The notes under the pieces were generated by a model that saw only the letters and a program-made list of their open reading frames with translations, did not search any database and was not told the DNA's origin. Shown in pieces: positions 8,819 through 18,207 of a stretch of 33,172 nt of DNA. Origin of the DNA: Gemmatimonadota bacterium (GTDB taxonomy: Bacteria > Gemmatimonadota > Gemmatimonadetes > Longimicrobiales > Gaopeijiaceae); assembly GCA_022823365.1 (NCBI GenBank), contig JAJDXG010000004.1, forward strand, positions 1-33,172, read 5' to 3'. Made by a program: the position numbers and the translations under genes. The first letter of the stretch is position 1, and each line of letters starts with the position of its first letter.

Positions 8819-10417
8819 CTAGGACCCAGCCTGGGTCAAGGATGGGAATCCCGGCGGCGGGCGCCGATGGCGCGTCCCCTGCTCGTACGCGTATGCGAGG
8901 CGGAAGAGCAGGCCCTCGTCGTACGGGCGTGCCAGAATCTGCAGTCCCGCGGGGTGCGTGCCCTCGGTGAACCCCATGGGCACCGTGATAGCGGGCATCC
9001 CGGTGGCGGGCGCGACCCGCTGGCTGTTGTCGCCGCTGTATTCCTCGTTGCCGCGGTCGATGTGCGCGGGCGGGCTGAGCCAGGTGGGATAGACGACGGC
9101 GTCCACCCCGGCGGCATCCATGGCCTCGGTCAGGTCGGCCAGGTAGCCCTGCCGCTGCTCGTTGTCGAGGTAGTCCGGGCATGGCGGATCCCACTCGGCC
9201 GGGGGGACATCCAGCGGCATGCCTTCCGACCGGCGCAGCCCGCTCTCCGCATCGCCCCCGAACTCCCCGGTTTCGAGCACGGCCAGCACGTCGGTGAACG
9301 GGGCCGCGTCCCCCAGCGACCGCAGGTAGACATGCATGTCGTAGCGGAAGCGGCGGCACGACATGCCCTCGCGCTCCAGCTGCGCCTGCAGGTCGAAGCC
9401 GAGGGGGTCGACGATCTCGGCACCGAGCCCGGCCAGTTCGCTCAGCGCGTTCTCGAAGACGGCGACTACCTCCTCGTCCGCGTCCTCGGTGTCGACCAGG
9501 GCCCGCAGGACCCCGATGCGCGCGCCCTCGAGACCGTTCGGGTCGAGGAAGCCGGTGTAGTCGTCCTCCTGGCGCCCCCGCCCGGCCTCCGTGTAGGGAT
9601 CGGCCGGGTCGTAGCCCGCCACCACGTTGAAGAGCCGGGCCACGTCCTCCACGGTGCGCCCCATCGGCCCGGCGATGTCGCGGTCGAAGGCAAGCGGAAC
9701 CACGCCGTCCCGGCTGGTGAGGCCGATGGTCGAACGAATGCCGACCAGCGCCAGGCGCGAGGAGGGGCCGCGGATGGAGTTGCCGGTATCGCTGCCGAGC
9801 CCGATCAGGCCGAAGCTGGCCGCGACCCCCGAGGCGGTGCCCCCGCTCGACCCGGCCGGAACGCGGTCCAGCGCGTAGGCGTTGCGGGTGGTGTCGAACG
9901 ACGAGCTCACCGACTGGCGCGGGCTGAAGGCCCACTCGGCCATGTTGGTCTTGGCCACCACGATGGCGCCCTCCTCGCGGATGCGGCGCACCATGAACGC
10001 GTCGTCGGGCGGCACGCTCGCGGCGAGGCCAACCGAGCCGGCCGTGGTCACCATGTCGTGGGTGTCGAAGTTGTCCTTCACCAGGACGGGCACGCAGAAG
10101 AGGGGGCCCGGCTCCTCGCCGGCGGCCAGCGCCGCGTCCAGCTCGTCGGCGCGGTCGAGGGCGGCGGGGTTCACGACGGTGATCGCGTTGATGCGCTCCT
10201 CGTAGGCCTCGATGCGGTCGAGGTGGGCCTCCACCACCAGGCGGCAGGTGGTGGCGCCCGAAGAAATCGCCTCCTGCACCCCCGCGATGGTGGCCTCCAC
10301 CACGTCGATGGGGGCGGGGGCAGGGACGTCGCAGGCAGTGGCGGCCAGGGCGATGGCCAGGGCGGTGGCTGCGGGTGCGCATGCGCCCGTGCGGGCTGGT
10401 CCTGTCTTCCCTTCCAT
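8819..10417 (-). CDS. Amidase-signature hydrolase, probable lipoprotein
   Basis: This 532-residue protein belongs to the amidase-signature family (Ser-cis-Ser-Lys hydrolases of amides, related to GatA and FAAH). Lys114 lies in VLVKDNFDT, the cis-Ser in PAGSSGGTASG (Ser190/191) and the nucleophile is Ser214 in GSDTGNSIRGPS. The N-terminus has a hydrophobic segment ending in LAATAC, so Cys29 may be a lipidation site, although Ala at -3 is a weak lipobox residue. No GatB or GatC gene is adjacent, which argues against tRNA amidation. The ATG overlaps the stop of the upstream oxidoreductase by one base (TGATG), so they form an operon. The substrate is unknown. A second member of the family begins at 31911. 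Confidence 0.9.
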   Translation of the reverse strand: MEGKTGPARTGACAPAATALAIALAATACDVPAPAPIDVVEATIAGVQEAISSGATTCRLVVEAHLDRIEAYEERINAITVVNPAALDRADELDAALAAGEEPGPLFCVPVLVKDNFDTHDMVTTAGSVGLAASVPPDDAFMVRRIREEGAIVVAKTNMAEWAFSPRQSVSSSFDTTRNAYALDRVPAGSSGGTASGVAASFGLIGLGSDTGNSIRGPSSRLALVGIRSTIGLTSRDGVVPLAFDRDIAGPMGRTVEDVARLFNVVAGYDPADPYTEAGRGRQEDDYTGFLDPNGLEGARIGVLRALVDTEDADEEVVAVFENALSELAGLGAEIVDPLGFDLQAQLEREGMSCRRFRYDMHVYLRSLGDAAPFTDVLAVLETGEFGGDAESGLRRSEGMPLDVPPAEWDPPCPDYLDNEQRQGYLADLTEAMDAAGVDAVVYPTWLSPPAHIDRGNEEYSGDNSQRVAPATGMPAITVPMGFTEGTHPAGLQILARPYDEGLLFRLAYAYEQGTRHRRPPPGFPSLTQAGS

Positions 10418-11391
10418 CAGTTGATCTCCTCCAGCAGTTCCACGTTTCGGAGGCCCTCGCGCGCGTCGACCGCCGGGGGGCGGCCGTTTCGCACCGCCGC
10501 GGCGAAGTCCGCCAGCTCGCCCACGTAGGGGTTCTGGACCACGTAGGGCACCATCCCGGCCCTGGTGAAGACCGTGCCCGCACCCCGCGGCCCCAGGGTG
10601 TGGTTGCCGATGACGTATCCCTGGTCGCCGTAGACCTCCACCCGCGAGGGCGACTCGAACTGCACCGAGGAGCAGAACTCCGCGGTTGCGCCCGACTCGA
10701 AGGTCAGTGCCACCAGGGCCGTCTCGTCACGGGACCCGCCCCACACCGCGTTGCTTGTCACCGCGCGCACCTCCACGACCTCGCCGCAGCCCGGCACCAT
10801 GAACCAGCGGATCATGTCGAGGCAGTGGGTGCCCACCCCGGCGAGACTCCACCAGCGGCCCACATCCGACCCCGCGCGCCAGTTGGAGTCGTCGGGGGCG
10901 GGCCAGGTCCACTGCACCCGCATGTGCCGGAGCGCCCCGAGCGCCCCGCCGCTGATGAGCCGCTCCATGGCGCGGTGGCCCCCGTGCCAGCGCAGGTGGT
11001 AGGCGACCCCCACGGTCACGCCGGCGGCCTCGGCGGCCTCCAGCACGCGCCGTCCGTCGGCCGAGGAGGTCACCATCGGCTTCTCCACGAAGACATGCTT
11101 GCCCGCCGCGATGGCCGCCAGCGCCTGGTCGGCGTGCAGGGCGTCCGGCGTCGCGATCAGCACGGCGTCGAGCCCCGGATCGGCCAGCATTTCATCCAGG
11201 CGGTCGTAGCCCGGCTCCCGCGACCTCGCCCGATGGCGTCGCGCAAAGTCGGCGGCCCGCCCGCGGTCCCGGCTCAGCACACTCCACAGACGAAGCCCGG
11301 AAGCCGAGGCCAGAGCCGGCGCCAACTGGGTCTCGGAGATGCGCCCGGTGCCCAGCAACGCCACGCTGAGCGGCTTCGGCTTCATGCCCAT
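10417..11391 (-). CDS. Gfo/Idh/MocA-family oxidoreductase
   Basis: This 324-residue NAD(P)-dependent dehydrogenase has an N-terminal Rossmann fold (ALLGTGRIS, residues 11-19), the family signature EKPM (103-106, Lys104 and Pro105) and the C-terminal substrate-domain motif GVGTHCLDM (His189, Asp192). Family members oxidise or reduce hydroxyl/keto groups, mostly on sugars, inositols or related polyols. No signal peptide is visible, so it should be cytoplasmic. Two in-frame ATGs exist, at 11391 and 11385; the first is one base after the stop of the Rid gene. It sits in an operon between an exported triple-Rid protein and an amidase. The substrate cannot be deduced. Confidence 0.92.
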   Translation of the reverse strand: MGMKPKPLSVALLGTGRISETQLAPALASASGLRLWSVLSRDRGRAADFARRHRARSREPGYDRLDEMLADPGLDAVLIATPDALHADQALAAIAAGKHVFVEKPMVTSSADGRRVLEAAEAAGVTVGVAYHLRWHGGHRAMERLISGGALGALRHMRVQWTWPAPDDSNWRAGSDVGRWWSLAGVGTHCLDMIRWFMVPGCGEVVEVRAVTSNAVWGGSRDETALVALTFESGATAEFCSSVQFESPSRVEVYGDQGYVIGNHTLGPRGAGTVFTRAGMVPYVVQNPYVGELADFAAAVRNGRPPAVDAREGLRNVELLEEIN

Positions 11392-11392
11392 G

Positions 11393-12571
11393 TCAGCGGA
11401 CCGCCATCATCTGGATCTCCACGCCGAGGCGGCCCACGAGCGGCAGCCCCGCCACGGTCGGCTCCGGGGCCCCCTCGGGCATCACTTCGCCCAGAATCTC
11501 CAGCACCGTTTCGGCGTCGCGCACGTCCGTGAGGTACACCCAGACGTTGGCTACGTTGGAAAAATCCAACTCGGCAGCTTCCAATGTTGCATTCAACCTG
11601 TCCAGCGTGTTGCGTGTCTCCGCCGGAATGTCCTCGCCCGCCGCCAGCATTCCCGACAGCCACAGCCGCTCGCCCGTGTCGATCGCCGGCGAAAGCGGCG
11701 CCCGACCCGGACCCTGTCCTGCGGGACGAACCACCGCGCGGGCGTCGGAAGCCTCCGCGACGCACTGGATCTCGACCAGGAAGTCGGAATTCATGAGCCC
11801 GCCGCGCACCGCTGCACGGGCCGGGGGATCGTCCGCGGTCACGAACTCGCGGTAGGCCTCGTTCATGTCGCCCCAGAGACGCACGTCGTCGAGGAAGACC
11901 TGGCAGCTGACCAGATCCCCGTAGTCCATGCCCGCCGACTCGAGGATCATCCCGATGTTGCCGAAAACGCGCCGGGTCTGCACCTGCACGTCGCCCGGCA
12001 CCGGCTGGTAGGTGTCGGGGTCGCGGCTCGTGGCGCCCGCGATGAAGAGGACGTCACCCGCCCGGATCCCCCACGAGTAGGGCAGCGCCGGCGACTGCAG
12101 CCCCGACGGAGAAATGACCTCGGTGTCGTCCGGGGTGGCCACCGCCGAGATCTGAATCAGCGCGCCCACATCTGGCAGGTCCGCCCTCACGGTCGCGCGC
12201 GTGGGCGCATTCTCCGTGAAATAGGTGCGATAGACCCCGTTCATCCCCTGGAAATGACGCGTGTCCCGGAGGAAGACGTTGACGGCAACGACGTCCTCGT
12301 ATCCGAGCCCGTGCCCGGCGAGCTCCGCCCCCAGGGCATCCAGCGTGGCCGTGGTCTGCTCCTCGATGGTGGTGAGGGCGCGGTCGCCGTCCGAGGTCCC
12401 GGTGATGTTGGACAGGAACACCAGTTCGGGCGTCTGCGCAGAGGCCGCGGGCGCGCACGAGAGCGCGAGCGGAACGGCCAGCAGGACAAGCGGGAGAGGG
12501 CTCGCGGGTCCGGTGCGGACGCGCGATCGCGGGCTCCGGACGTGGAGAAGGCGCGAGGCGGAAGGGTTCAT
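11393..12571 (-). CDS. Exported protein with three tandem Rid (YjgF) domains
   Basis: I choose the ATG at 12571 over an upstream in-frame start because CGGAGG lies 7 bases before it and a signal peptide follows. The hydrophobic core is about residues 25-40, ending in ASAQ or possibly at Cys39. The 392-residue product holds three successive Rid-type domains, about 47-146, 152-272 and 280-391. Each ends in the family's beta-strand pattern (IQISAVA, VEIQCVA, VEIQMMAV). RidA enzymes are usually single-domain cytosolic trimers that hydrolyse reactive imines. The catalytic Arg that precedes the LP element in RidA is replaced in all three copies (RADLP, RGGLM, VAGLP), so canonical imine deaminase activity is doubtful. 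One chain might form the whole trimeric barrel. It is the first gene of the operon with the oxidoreductase and amidase. Confidence 0.88.
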   Translation of the reverse strand: MNPSASRLLHVRSPRSRVRTGPASPLPLVLLAVPLALSCAPAASAQTPELVFLSNITGTSDGDRALTTIEEQTTATLDALGAELAGHGLGYEDVVAVNVFLRDTRHFQGMNGVYRTYFTENAPTRATVRADLPDVGALIQISAVATPDDTEVISPSGLQSPALPYSWGIRAGDVLFIAGATSRDPDTYQPVPGDVQVQTRRVFGNIGMILESAGMDYGDLVSCQVFLDDVRLWGDMNEAYREFVTADDPPARAAVRGGLMNSDFLVEIQCVAEASDARAVVRPAGQGPGRAPLSPAIDTGERLWLSGMLAAGEDIPAETRNTLDRLNATLEAAELDFSNVANVWVYLTDVRDAETVLEILGEVMPEGAPEPTVAGLPLVGRLGVEIQMMAVR

Positions 12572-12904
12572 CGGATGACCTCCGGGATGGGCGATGGAAG
12601 GCTCGCAGTCCTGATGGTAGCCGCAGCGGGCGCGCGCGCAAAGGGAACCGGCCGAAGTCGTCCCAACGGCCCATGAATGCGCCCTTTCGGGGTACCCTGA
12701 GCCCTCGCGGAGATGCCCCATTCACACATGGCGACACCCCGCGCGAGGACGCTCGCCGGCTTGACTTGATCCGGCGCCCTCCCTACATCGAACCCACATC
12801 ACCGCCGGGGCTTTCCGGGACGGCCATCCAGACCTCCCGGCGTGCTTCGTTTTCCAGACGGGGCACGGCGCGAGGCGGCACTGTCGCGGAGGATCGGGGG
12901 GCGC
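12572..12904. other. Divergent intergenic region, 333 bp
   Basis: This gap separates the minus-strand Rid gene from the plus-strand transporter. The open frames crossing it lack start signals, and I treat them as high-GC artefacts. It should hold promoters for both directions; I can point to one plausible plus-strand promoter, at 12761-12789. I see no RNA gene. Confidence 0.5.
12761..12789 (+). promoter_or_regulatory. Candidate sigma70-type promoter of the transporter gene
   Basis: TTGACT (12761-12766) and TACATC (12784-12789) are separated by exactly 17 bases. The -35 box matches five of six consensus bases; the -10 box is weaker. It would give a leader of roughly 110 bases before the ATG at 12905. 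Confidence 0.4.
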
Positions 12905-14275
12905 ATGGCAGACTCGACGACGCAGGATCAGGGCATCGCGGCGCGCCTCCTCAACATGGAACGGGGCGAACTCCCTCTCGCCGTCCTCTCCGCGATCTTC
13001 TTCTTCTTCGTTCTCTGCGGGTACTTCTTCCTGCGGCCGGTGCGCGAAGCCATGGGCGTCGCCCGCGGAATGGACGAACTGCGCTGGCTCTTCGTCGTCA
13101 CCTCGATCATTTCCCTGGTGGCGGTGCTCGCCTTCGGCGGAGTGGTGGCGCGCATGAACCGGCGCCGTTTCATCCCCGTGGCCTTCCTCTTCGTGATCGC
13201 CTGCCTGTTCGTCTTCTCGGGGCTGATCATCCAGGACGTGCGGGCCGGAGGCGGGCTCATCGGCACCGATGCGGAAACCGCCCTCGCACGCGGCGTGGGC
13301 TACACCTTCTTCGTGTGGCTGACGGTCATCAACCTCTTCACCACCAGTCTCTTCTGGGCCTTCATGGTCGACATCTTCGACGTGGACCAGGGGAAGAGGA
13401 TGTTCGCCTTCATCGGCATCGGCGGCACCCTGGGGGCGCTGGCCGGGGCCGAAGCCACCAGCATCATCAGCGGGATGACGGAGTCGTCCTACCTGCCCGC
13501 CGGGCTCATGCTGATCGCGTGCGGCTGCTACAGCATCGCGATCGCGACGGTGCTGTGGCTGGACCGGAGGGCGATCCGGTCGCGCGCGTCGCGCCTGGAG
13601 GCGCTCCCGAAGGGTCGCCGCGACGACGCCGCGCCCGACGGCAGCACCCGAATCGGAGGCACCTTCTGGGAGGGCGCCAAGGCGGTCGTGGCCTCGCCCT
13701 ACCTGCTGGGGGTCGGACTGTGGGTGGTGTTCATGGCCATCTCCAACACCATGATCTACTTCACCCAGGCCAACATCATCCAGCAGGCCACCGACACCTT
13801 CAGCCAGCGGGTGGAGAGCTTCGCCAACTTCGACTTCCTGGCCCAGTTCGCGACCCTGCTGACCCAGATCTTCATCACGACGCGCATCATCAAGAAGCTG
13901 GGCGTAGGCTGGACGCTCGCCATCCTGCCGCTGGTGACGGTCGTCGGATTCGCGGTGCTGGCGATTTGGCCCCTGTACGGGGTCATCCTGATCTTCCAGG
14001 CAGTGCACCGGGCGACCCGTTACGCCATCTCACGGCCCTCGCGGGAGACGCTGTTCAGCGTCGTCACTCCCTCCGAGAAGTACAAGGCGAAGCCCGTGGT
14101 GGACGTGTTCCTGTATCGCGCCGGGGATGCCACGGGCGCCGGGATCGACGCCACCTTCGCCGCCCTCGGCATGACGCTGGCGCTGGTGGCGGCGTCGACC
14201 GTGCCGCTGGCGGGCATCTGGATCGCGCTCTCCGTCGGGATGGGGCGGGCGCAGGCGAGGCGGATCCGGGAGTAG
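12905..14275 (+). CDS. TlcC/Npt-like nucleotide (NTP/NDP) transporter, MFS fold
   Basis: I place the start at 12905 because GGAGG lies 13 bases upstream and the frame then enters a typical N-terminus; an upstream in-frame ATG at 12842 lacks support. The 456-residue protein has about 11-12 hydrophobic helices. The first runs through FFFFVLCGYFFLRPVRE, resembling the first helix of ATP/ADP-exchange (Npt/Tlc) proteins. Intracellular parasites and plastids use such carriers to swap ATP for ADP, but free-living bacteria also carry members of unproven function. The helix pattern and the conserved segment TSLFWAFMVDIFDVDQGKR support membership. It is transcribed divergently from the Rid operon and converges on the flavoprotein gene. 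The substrate is inferred from family only. Confidence 0.72.
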   Translation: MADSTTQDQGIAARLLNMERGELPLAVLSAIFFFFVLCGYFFLRPVREAMGVARGMDELRWLFVVTSIISLVAVLAFGGVVARMNRRRFIPVAFLFVIACLFVFSGLIIQDVRAGGGLIGTDAETALARGVGYTFFVWLTVINLFTTSLFWAFMVDIFDVDQGKRMFAFIGIGGTLGALAGAEATSIISGMTESSYLPAGLMLIACGCYSIAIATVLWLDRRAIRSRASRLEALPKGRRDDAAPDGSTRIGGTFWEGAKAVVASPYLLGVGLWVVFMAISNTMIYFTQANIIQQATDTFSQRVESFANFDFLAQFATLLTQIFITTRIIKKLGVGWTLAILPLVTVVGFAVLAIWPLYGVILIFQAVHRATRYAISRPSRETLFSVVTPSEKYKAKPVVDVFLYRAGDATGAGIDATFAALGMTLALVAASTVPLAGIWIALSVGMGRAQARRIRE

Positions 14276-14306
14276 CAGCCAGCGGACCGCAGCCTGGCGA
14301 GGCCCG

Positions 14307-15407
14307 CTACAGCCCGAAGAAGACCTTCGCCGCCACCTTTCGGAACATGCTCCGGGTGAGCAGCCCGGCCTCGAGGGCCCGCGCCACCGGAAGGCGGTCG
14401 TAACCCCAGCGCGCGGCGTGCTTCCACGCCAGCTTCGGATACGCGCGCCGCACCACCGGACCGGGATGTGCACCGCCCGCCAGGTGGTGCGCGATGGCGT
14501 CCCCGGCGATCTTCCCGAACCGCCAGGCGTGGTGGATGCCCCCGGCCGTCAGCGGCGACACCATTCCGGCCGCGTCCCCGATGAGCATCACCCGTTCCCC
14601 GTAGAAGTTGCGCAGGAGTCCCCCGAAGGGGATCATGCCGCCCCGCTTCTCCACCACCCTCTTCCGCGACAGCCCGAAGAGGGAGTCGAGCCTTGCGACG
14701 AACCCGGGCAGGTCGGCCTGCCGGTCGCGGTGCAGCGCCAGCCCCACCTGCGTCGTCGCCACCCCCGGCACCACCCACCCGATGTAACCCGGGGCGAACT
14801 CGGGATCGATGAAGCAGTGCAGGCAGTCGGCGACGCCGTCCACGGGCTCGAATTCCCACTCGACCCCCTTCAGGAGGCGGCGGTTGCGGTCGAGGCCGAA
14901 GCTCCCGGCCACTTGGGAGCGCGCGCCATCGGCCCCGACGAGGAATCGGCAGGTGACTCCGTCACCACCCTGGAGCAGCAATGGACCTCGTCCCGGCGTC
15001 ACGCCGCGGTATCCTTGTCCGAACCGGATCTCGACACCCGCGCGCCGGGTCTCGCGGGCCAGATGGCGCATGAGCCGGGCGGTATCGGTGGCCATGAAGA
15101 AGTACCCGTTCCGCTCCAGCTCGATATGGTCGTGCGCGGGCGTGTAGACCCTGACCCGGTTGATTCGCCGCACCAGCGGGGCCGGCACCTTCCACTCGGT
15201 CCACACCTCATGCACGAGAATCCCGGTGGTGTGGATGCGGGCGCCGGGTCCGGACTGCCGCTCCAGCACCAGGACCGAGAGGCCGCGCCGGGCGGCCTGG
15301 CGCGCGCAGGCGAGACCGGCAAAGCCGCCCCCGGCCACCACCACATCGTAGTTTTCCGGCAAGCCATCTCTCCTGTTGCGAACGACGCTGTCGGAATCAT
15401 GCATCAC
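14307..15407 (-). CDS. Geranylgeranyl reductase-family FAD oxidoreductase
   Basis: This 366-residue flavoprotein has an N-terminal FAD-binding Rossmann motif (VVVAGGGFAGLACARQAARR), a middle FAD motif ending in FLVGADGARS, and the third FAD motif MLIGDAAGMVSPLTAGGI. The stretch GYIGWVVPG matches the aromatic substrate-site pattern of geranylgeranyl reductases. The family saturates isoprenoid chains of quinones, chlorophyll or ether lipids, and also includes other flavin monooxygenase-like members. The start is one of two adjacent ATGs (15407 or 15404); no strong ribosome binding site is visible. It diverges from the S9D peptidase gene. Its lipid or quinone substrate is unknown. A link to the sterol-like cluster 6 kb away is possible but unsupported. 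Confidence 0.85.
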   Translation of the reverse strand: MMHDSDSVVRNRRDGLPENYDVVVAGGGFAGLACARQAARRGLSVLVLERQSGPGARIHTTGILVHEVWTEWKVPAPLVRRINRVRVYTPAHDHIELERNGYFFMATDTARLMRHLARETRRAGVEIRFGQGYRGVTPGRGPLLLQGGDGVTCRFLVGADGARSQVAGSFGLDRNRRLLKGVEWEFEPVDGVADCLHCFIDPEFAPGYIGWVVPGVATTQVGLALHRDRQADLPGFVARLDSLFGLSRKRVVEKRGGMIPFGGLLRNFYGERVMLIGDAAGMVSPLTAGGIHHAWRFGKIAGDAIAHHLAGGAHPGPVVRRAYPKLAWKHAARWGYDRLPVARALEAGLLTRSMFRKVAAKVFFGL

Positions 15408-15551
15408 GGCGCCCGGCGCGACACCGCCACAGAAGATATGTCACGGAGGGTTCCGGGTTCCTGAAACGGCTTGCGGCGACCTCGCCGGGTGGGCCACCTT
15501 CACGCGAATCCGCCATCCCGCCTCACCGGCGCCCGTTCCCAGGAGCCAGCC

Positions 15552-18089
15552 ATGAACCCGCACAGCCGCCCTCGATTCTCGACATGGACACCGGCCATCG
15601 GCCTGTTCCTGACGCAGTTCTGCCTGATATCGCCGCTGTTTGCCCAGGATTCCGCCGAATTGCCCGACATCGAGCAGGGATACATCCTCCCCGACCAGGC
15701 CATTCAGGACCTCTTCGCCACCGATCCCAACTACGCCACCCTGGACCACGTCAGCCCGGACGGCGACCACTTCGTCATTCCGCTCTCGACCGAGCTGTCG
15801 ACGCTCGAGGAGGTCGGAGAGGAGACGCTGCGCCTGGCCATGCTCGAACTCCGGGCCGCCACCGACCGGCCCTGGCACCTCGACATCTACGGGCTCTACG
15901 GATTTCGCTTCTATTCGCTGGGCGAGCGCTCGTTTACGGATGTTGAGCTGCCCGACGGGATCTACGTCAGCGACCTGATGTGGTCTGCGGACGGTGACCG
16001 GCTGGCCTTCCTCGCGCACCTGGAGGAACGGACCGAAGTCTGGATCGCGTCGGCCGGGGACGGCAGCGTGACCGCGGCGGGCGACGCGCGCGTGATCGCC
16101 AGCCTGGGCACCTCGTCGGGGGGCCAGGGATCGGCGCCGTCCGAAATGCTCCAGTGGACGCCCGCCGGGTCGATCATCACCCTCGCGGAGCCGGCGGACC
16201 GCGGCGCCGCGCCTCCCGCGCCCGCCCTGCCCGACGGGCCCACCATCCGGCACACGCGCTCAAGCGCCACGCCCACGCGCACCATGCCGTTCCTGCTCGA
16301 GGGCGACCACGACTCCGACCTGTTCGAGTACTACACGCGCAGCCAGATCGTCGAGCTGGCGCCCGGGCGGCCTCCCCGCCCGATCGGGGACGCGGGGATG
16401 TACGAATCGGTCTCGCTCAGCCCCGACGGACGCCACCTGATCGCCACCCGCATCGAGCGGCCCTTCTCGTTCATCGCCAGCTACACCGGCTTCCCGCGCG
16501 TGACGGAGGTGCTGGACGTCGAGAGCGGCGATGTGCTGGCGACCCTCGAAGAGCGCGACCTGCGCGAAGGCCGGGGCGGCGGCCCGGGCGACGGCCCCCG
16601 CGACTGGCAGTGGCGCCCGGATGGGAGCGGCGTCGCGTATCTGCATCGCGCCGCCCCCGACGACGACGCCGGCTCGGACGCGCCGCGTCCCGACCGCATC
16701 ATGCTGCTGCGCGCGCCCTTCGGCGACGGCGACGAGGAAGAAGTGGCGTCGAGCGCCGACCCGATCAGCGAAGTGACATACTCTCTGGACGGCCGCCACG
16801 CGTTCGCGTCCGTGCGCCGGGACGGAGAGAACGCGCTCGCCCACTTCGCGCTGGACGATGGGGCCCAAGGCAACATTATCGTGCCCTTCCACGATCCCGC
16901 CGACGCGGTCTCGCTCCCCGGCGACCTTCTCACCGCGCGCACCGCCAACGGGCTCGACCATGCGTGGGTGTCCTCCGACGGCGGGAGCGCCTACCTGCGC
17001 GGCAGCGGCTTGAAGGAGGACTTCCGTCCCCAGCCCTTCGTCGACCGGGTTTCCCTTTCCGACGGATCCACCGAGCGGCTCTTCGAGGGCTCGCGCGACA
17101 GCTTCGACCGGCCGCTCGTCCCACTGGACCGCGACCTCGAGCGCATGATCGTCAGCCGCGAGGGCAGGAACACCTTCCCCGACAGCTATCTCTGGACGGG
17201 GGGCGGCGAGATGGAGAATCTGACCCGCAACGTGGACCCCTTCCCCCAGCTCACCGCCGCGCGCCGCATCGACTTCGAGTTCACGCGCCGCGACGGCCTC
17301 GAGATCCAGGGCCGGGTTTCGCTCCCCATCGACTATGTCGAGGGCACCAGGGTGCCGGCCATCTTCTGGACCTATCCCCGGGAGTACAGGAGCGAGGAGG
17401 CCTTCGACAACGCCACCATCCGCGCGCGCAACCACAACGCGTATACCCGCCTGACCTGGCTCCGCTGGTCCGACATATGGCTGACCCAGGGATACGCGCT
17501 CGTATATCCGGATATTCCCATCGTCGGCGAGAACTATAACGACTACTATATTTCAAATATGGTCGACGGGATGTACGCGGCGATGCGCGCGGTCGATGGC
17601 CTGGGGGTGATCGACATGGACCGGATCGGGCACGGCGGCCACAGCTACGGGGCCTTCGCGACCGCCAACTTCCTGGCTCATACCCCCTTCTTCAGCGCGG
17701 GCATCGCCGGCGATGGCGCCTACAACCGCTCGCTCACGCCGATGGGCTTCCAGGCCGAGCCGCGCGACATCTGGGAGGCGCCCCACGTCTATATGGAAAT
17801 GTCCCCCTTCTTCAAGGCGGACCAGATCAACACGCCGCTGCTCCTCTACCACGGCGCCGACGACAACAACTCGGGCACCTATCCCATCCAGTCGCGGCGC
17901 ATGATCCAGGCGCTCACCGGGCTGGGGAAGACGGCGGCGCTCTTCGAATACCCCTTCGAGTCGCACACCCCGCGCGCCATCGAGAACAACCTCGACATGT
18001 GGGCGCGCTGGGTCGACTGGTTCGACACGTACGTGAAGGGAGAGGGAGCCGAGACGCGACCGGTGTCGGAAGGAGGATCGACGCGCTAG
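15552..18089 (+). CDS. Secreted S9D-type serine peptidase (glutamyl endopeptidase-like)
   Basis: I choose the ATG at 15552 because AGGAG lies 6 bases upstream and a signal peptide follows (hydrophobic segment about 14-31, ending FAQ). The 845-residue product has an N-terminal beta-propeller-like region and a C-terminal alpha/beta-hydrolase domain from about residue 580. The triad is visible: Ser698 in GHSYG, Asp771 in HGADDNNSGT and His805 in ESHTPR. The surroundings (GAYNRSLTPMGFQ, YMEMSPF) match plant and bacterial glutamyl endopeptidases of MEROPS subfamily S9D better than prolyl oligopeptidases proper. It probably cuts peptides in the periplasm or outside the cell. A spacer of 118 bases separates it from the NCS2 gene on the same strand. 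Confidence 0.93.
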   Translation: MNPHSRPRFSTWTPAIGLFLTQFCLISPLFAQDSAELPDIEQGYILPDQAIQDLFATDPNYATLDHVSPDGDHFVIPLSTELSTLEEVGEETLRLAMLELRAATDRPWHLDIYGLYGFRFYSLGERSFTDVELPDGIYVSDLMWSADGDRLAFLAHLEERTEVWIASAGDGSVTAAGDARVIASLGTSSGGQGSAPSEMLQWTPAGSIITLAEPADRGAAPPAPALPDGPTIRHTRSSATPTRTMPFLLEGDHDSDLFEYYTRSQIVELAPGRPPRPIGDAGMYESVSLSPDGRHLIATRIERPFSFIASYTGFPRVTEVLDVESGDVLATLEERDLREGRGGGPGDGPRDWQWRPDGSGVAYLHRAAPDDDAGSDAPRPDRIMLLRAPFGDGDEEEVASSADPISEVTYSLDGRHAFASVRRDGENALAHFALDDGAQGNIIVPFHDPADAVSLPGDLLTARTANGLDHAWVSSDGGSAYLRGSGLKEDFRPQPFVDRVSLSDGSTERLFEGSRDSFDRPLVPLDRDLERMIVSREGRNTFPDSYLWTGGGEMENLTRNVDPFPQLTAARRIDFEFTRRDGLEIQGRVSLPIDYVEGTRVPAIFWTYPREYRSEEAFDNATIRARNHNAYTRLTWLRWSDIWLTQGYALVYPDIPIVGENYNDYYISNMVDGMYAAMRAVDGLGVIDMDRIGHGGHSYGAFATANFLAHTPFFSAGIAGDGAYNRSLTPMGFQAEPRDIWEAPHVYMEMSPFFKADQINTPLLLYHGADDNNSGTYPIQSRRMIQALTGLGKTAALFEYPFESHTPRAIENNLDMWARWVDWFDTYVKGEGAETRPVSEGGSTR

Positions 18090-18207
18090 TCACATCGCGG
18101 CCATGACCGCGGCCGAAGCTGGACCATCTGCCGCGACCCGAGCCCGGGCATCGCCCGCGGCGGCCACCAACAAACCGGCAGGGATTTGGGGGAGGAGGAG
18201 ATACCGC

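Noticed and set aside
8823..8837. GACCCAG-C-CTGGGTC hairpin as a terminator of the amidase operon
   Set aside because: It lies within the last codons of the amidase gene, has almost no loop and no T-run, so an intrinsic terminator is not supported.
8819..10417. GatA subunit of the amidotransferase
   Set aside because: There is a signal/lipobox segment, and no gatB or gatC is nearby; an exported amidase fits better.
6686..10528. 1280-codon plus-strand open frame
   Set aside because: It is antisense to recQ, the antitoxin and the amidase, all with clear family motifs. Its composition is the Arg/Gly/Ala/Pro/His-rich type expected of a high-GC shadow frame, and it matches no family I recognise.
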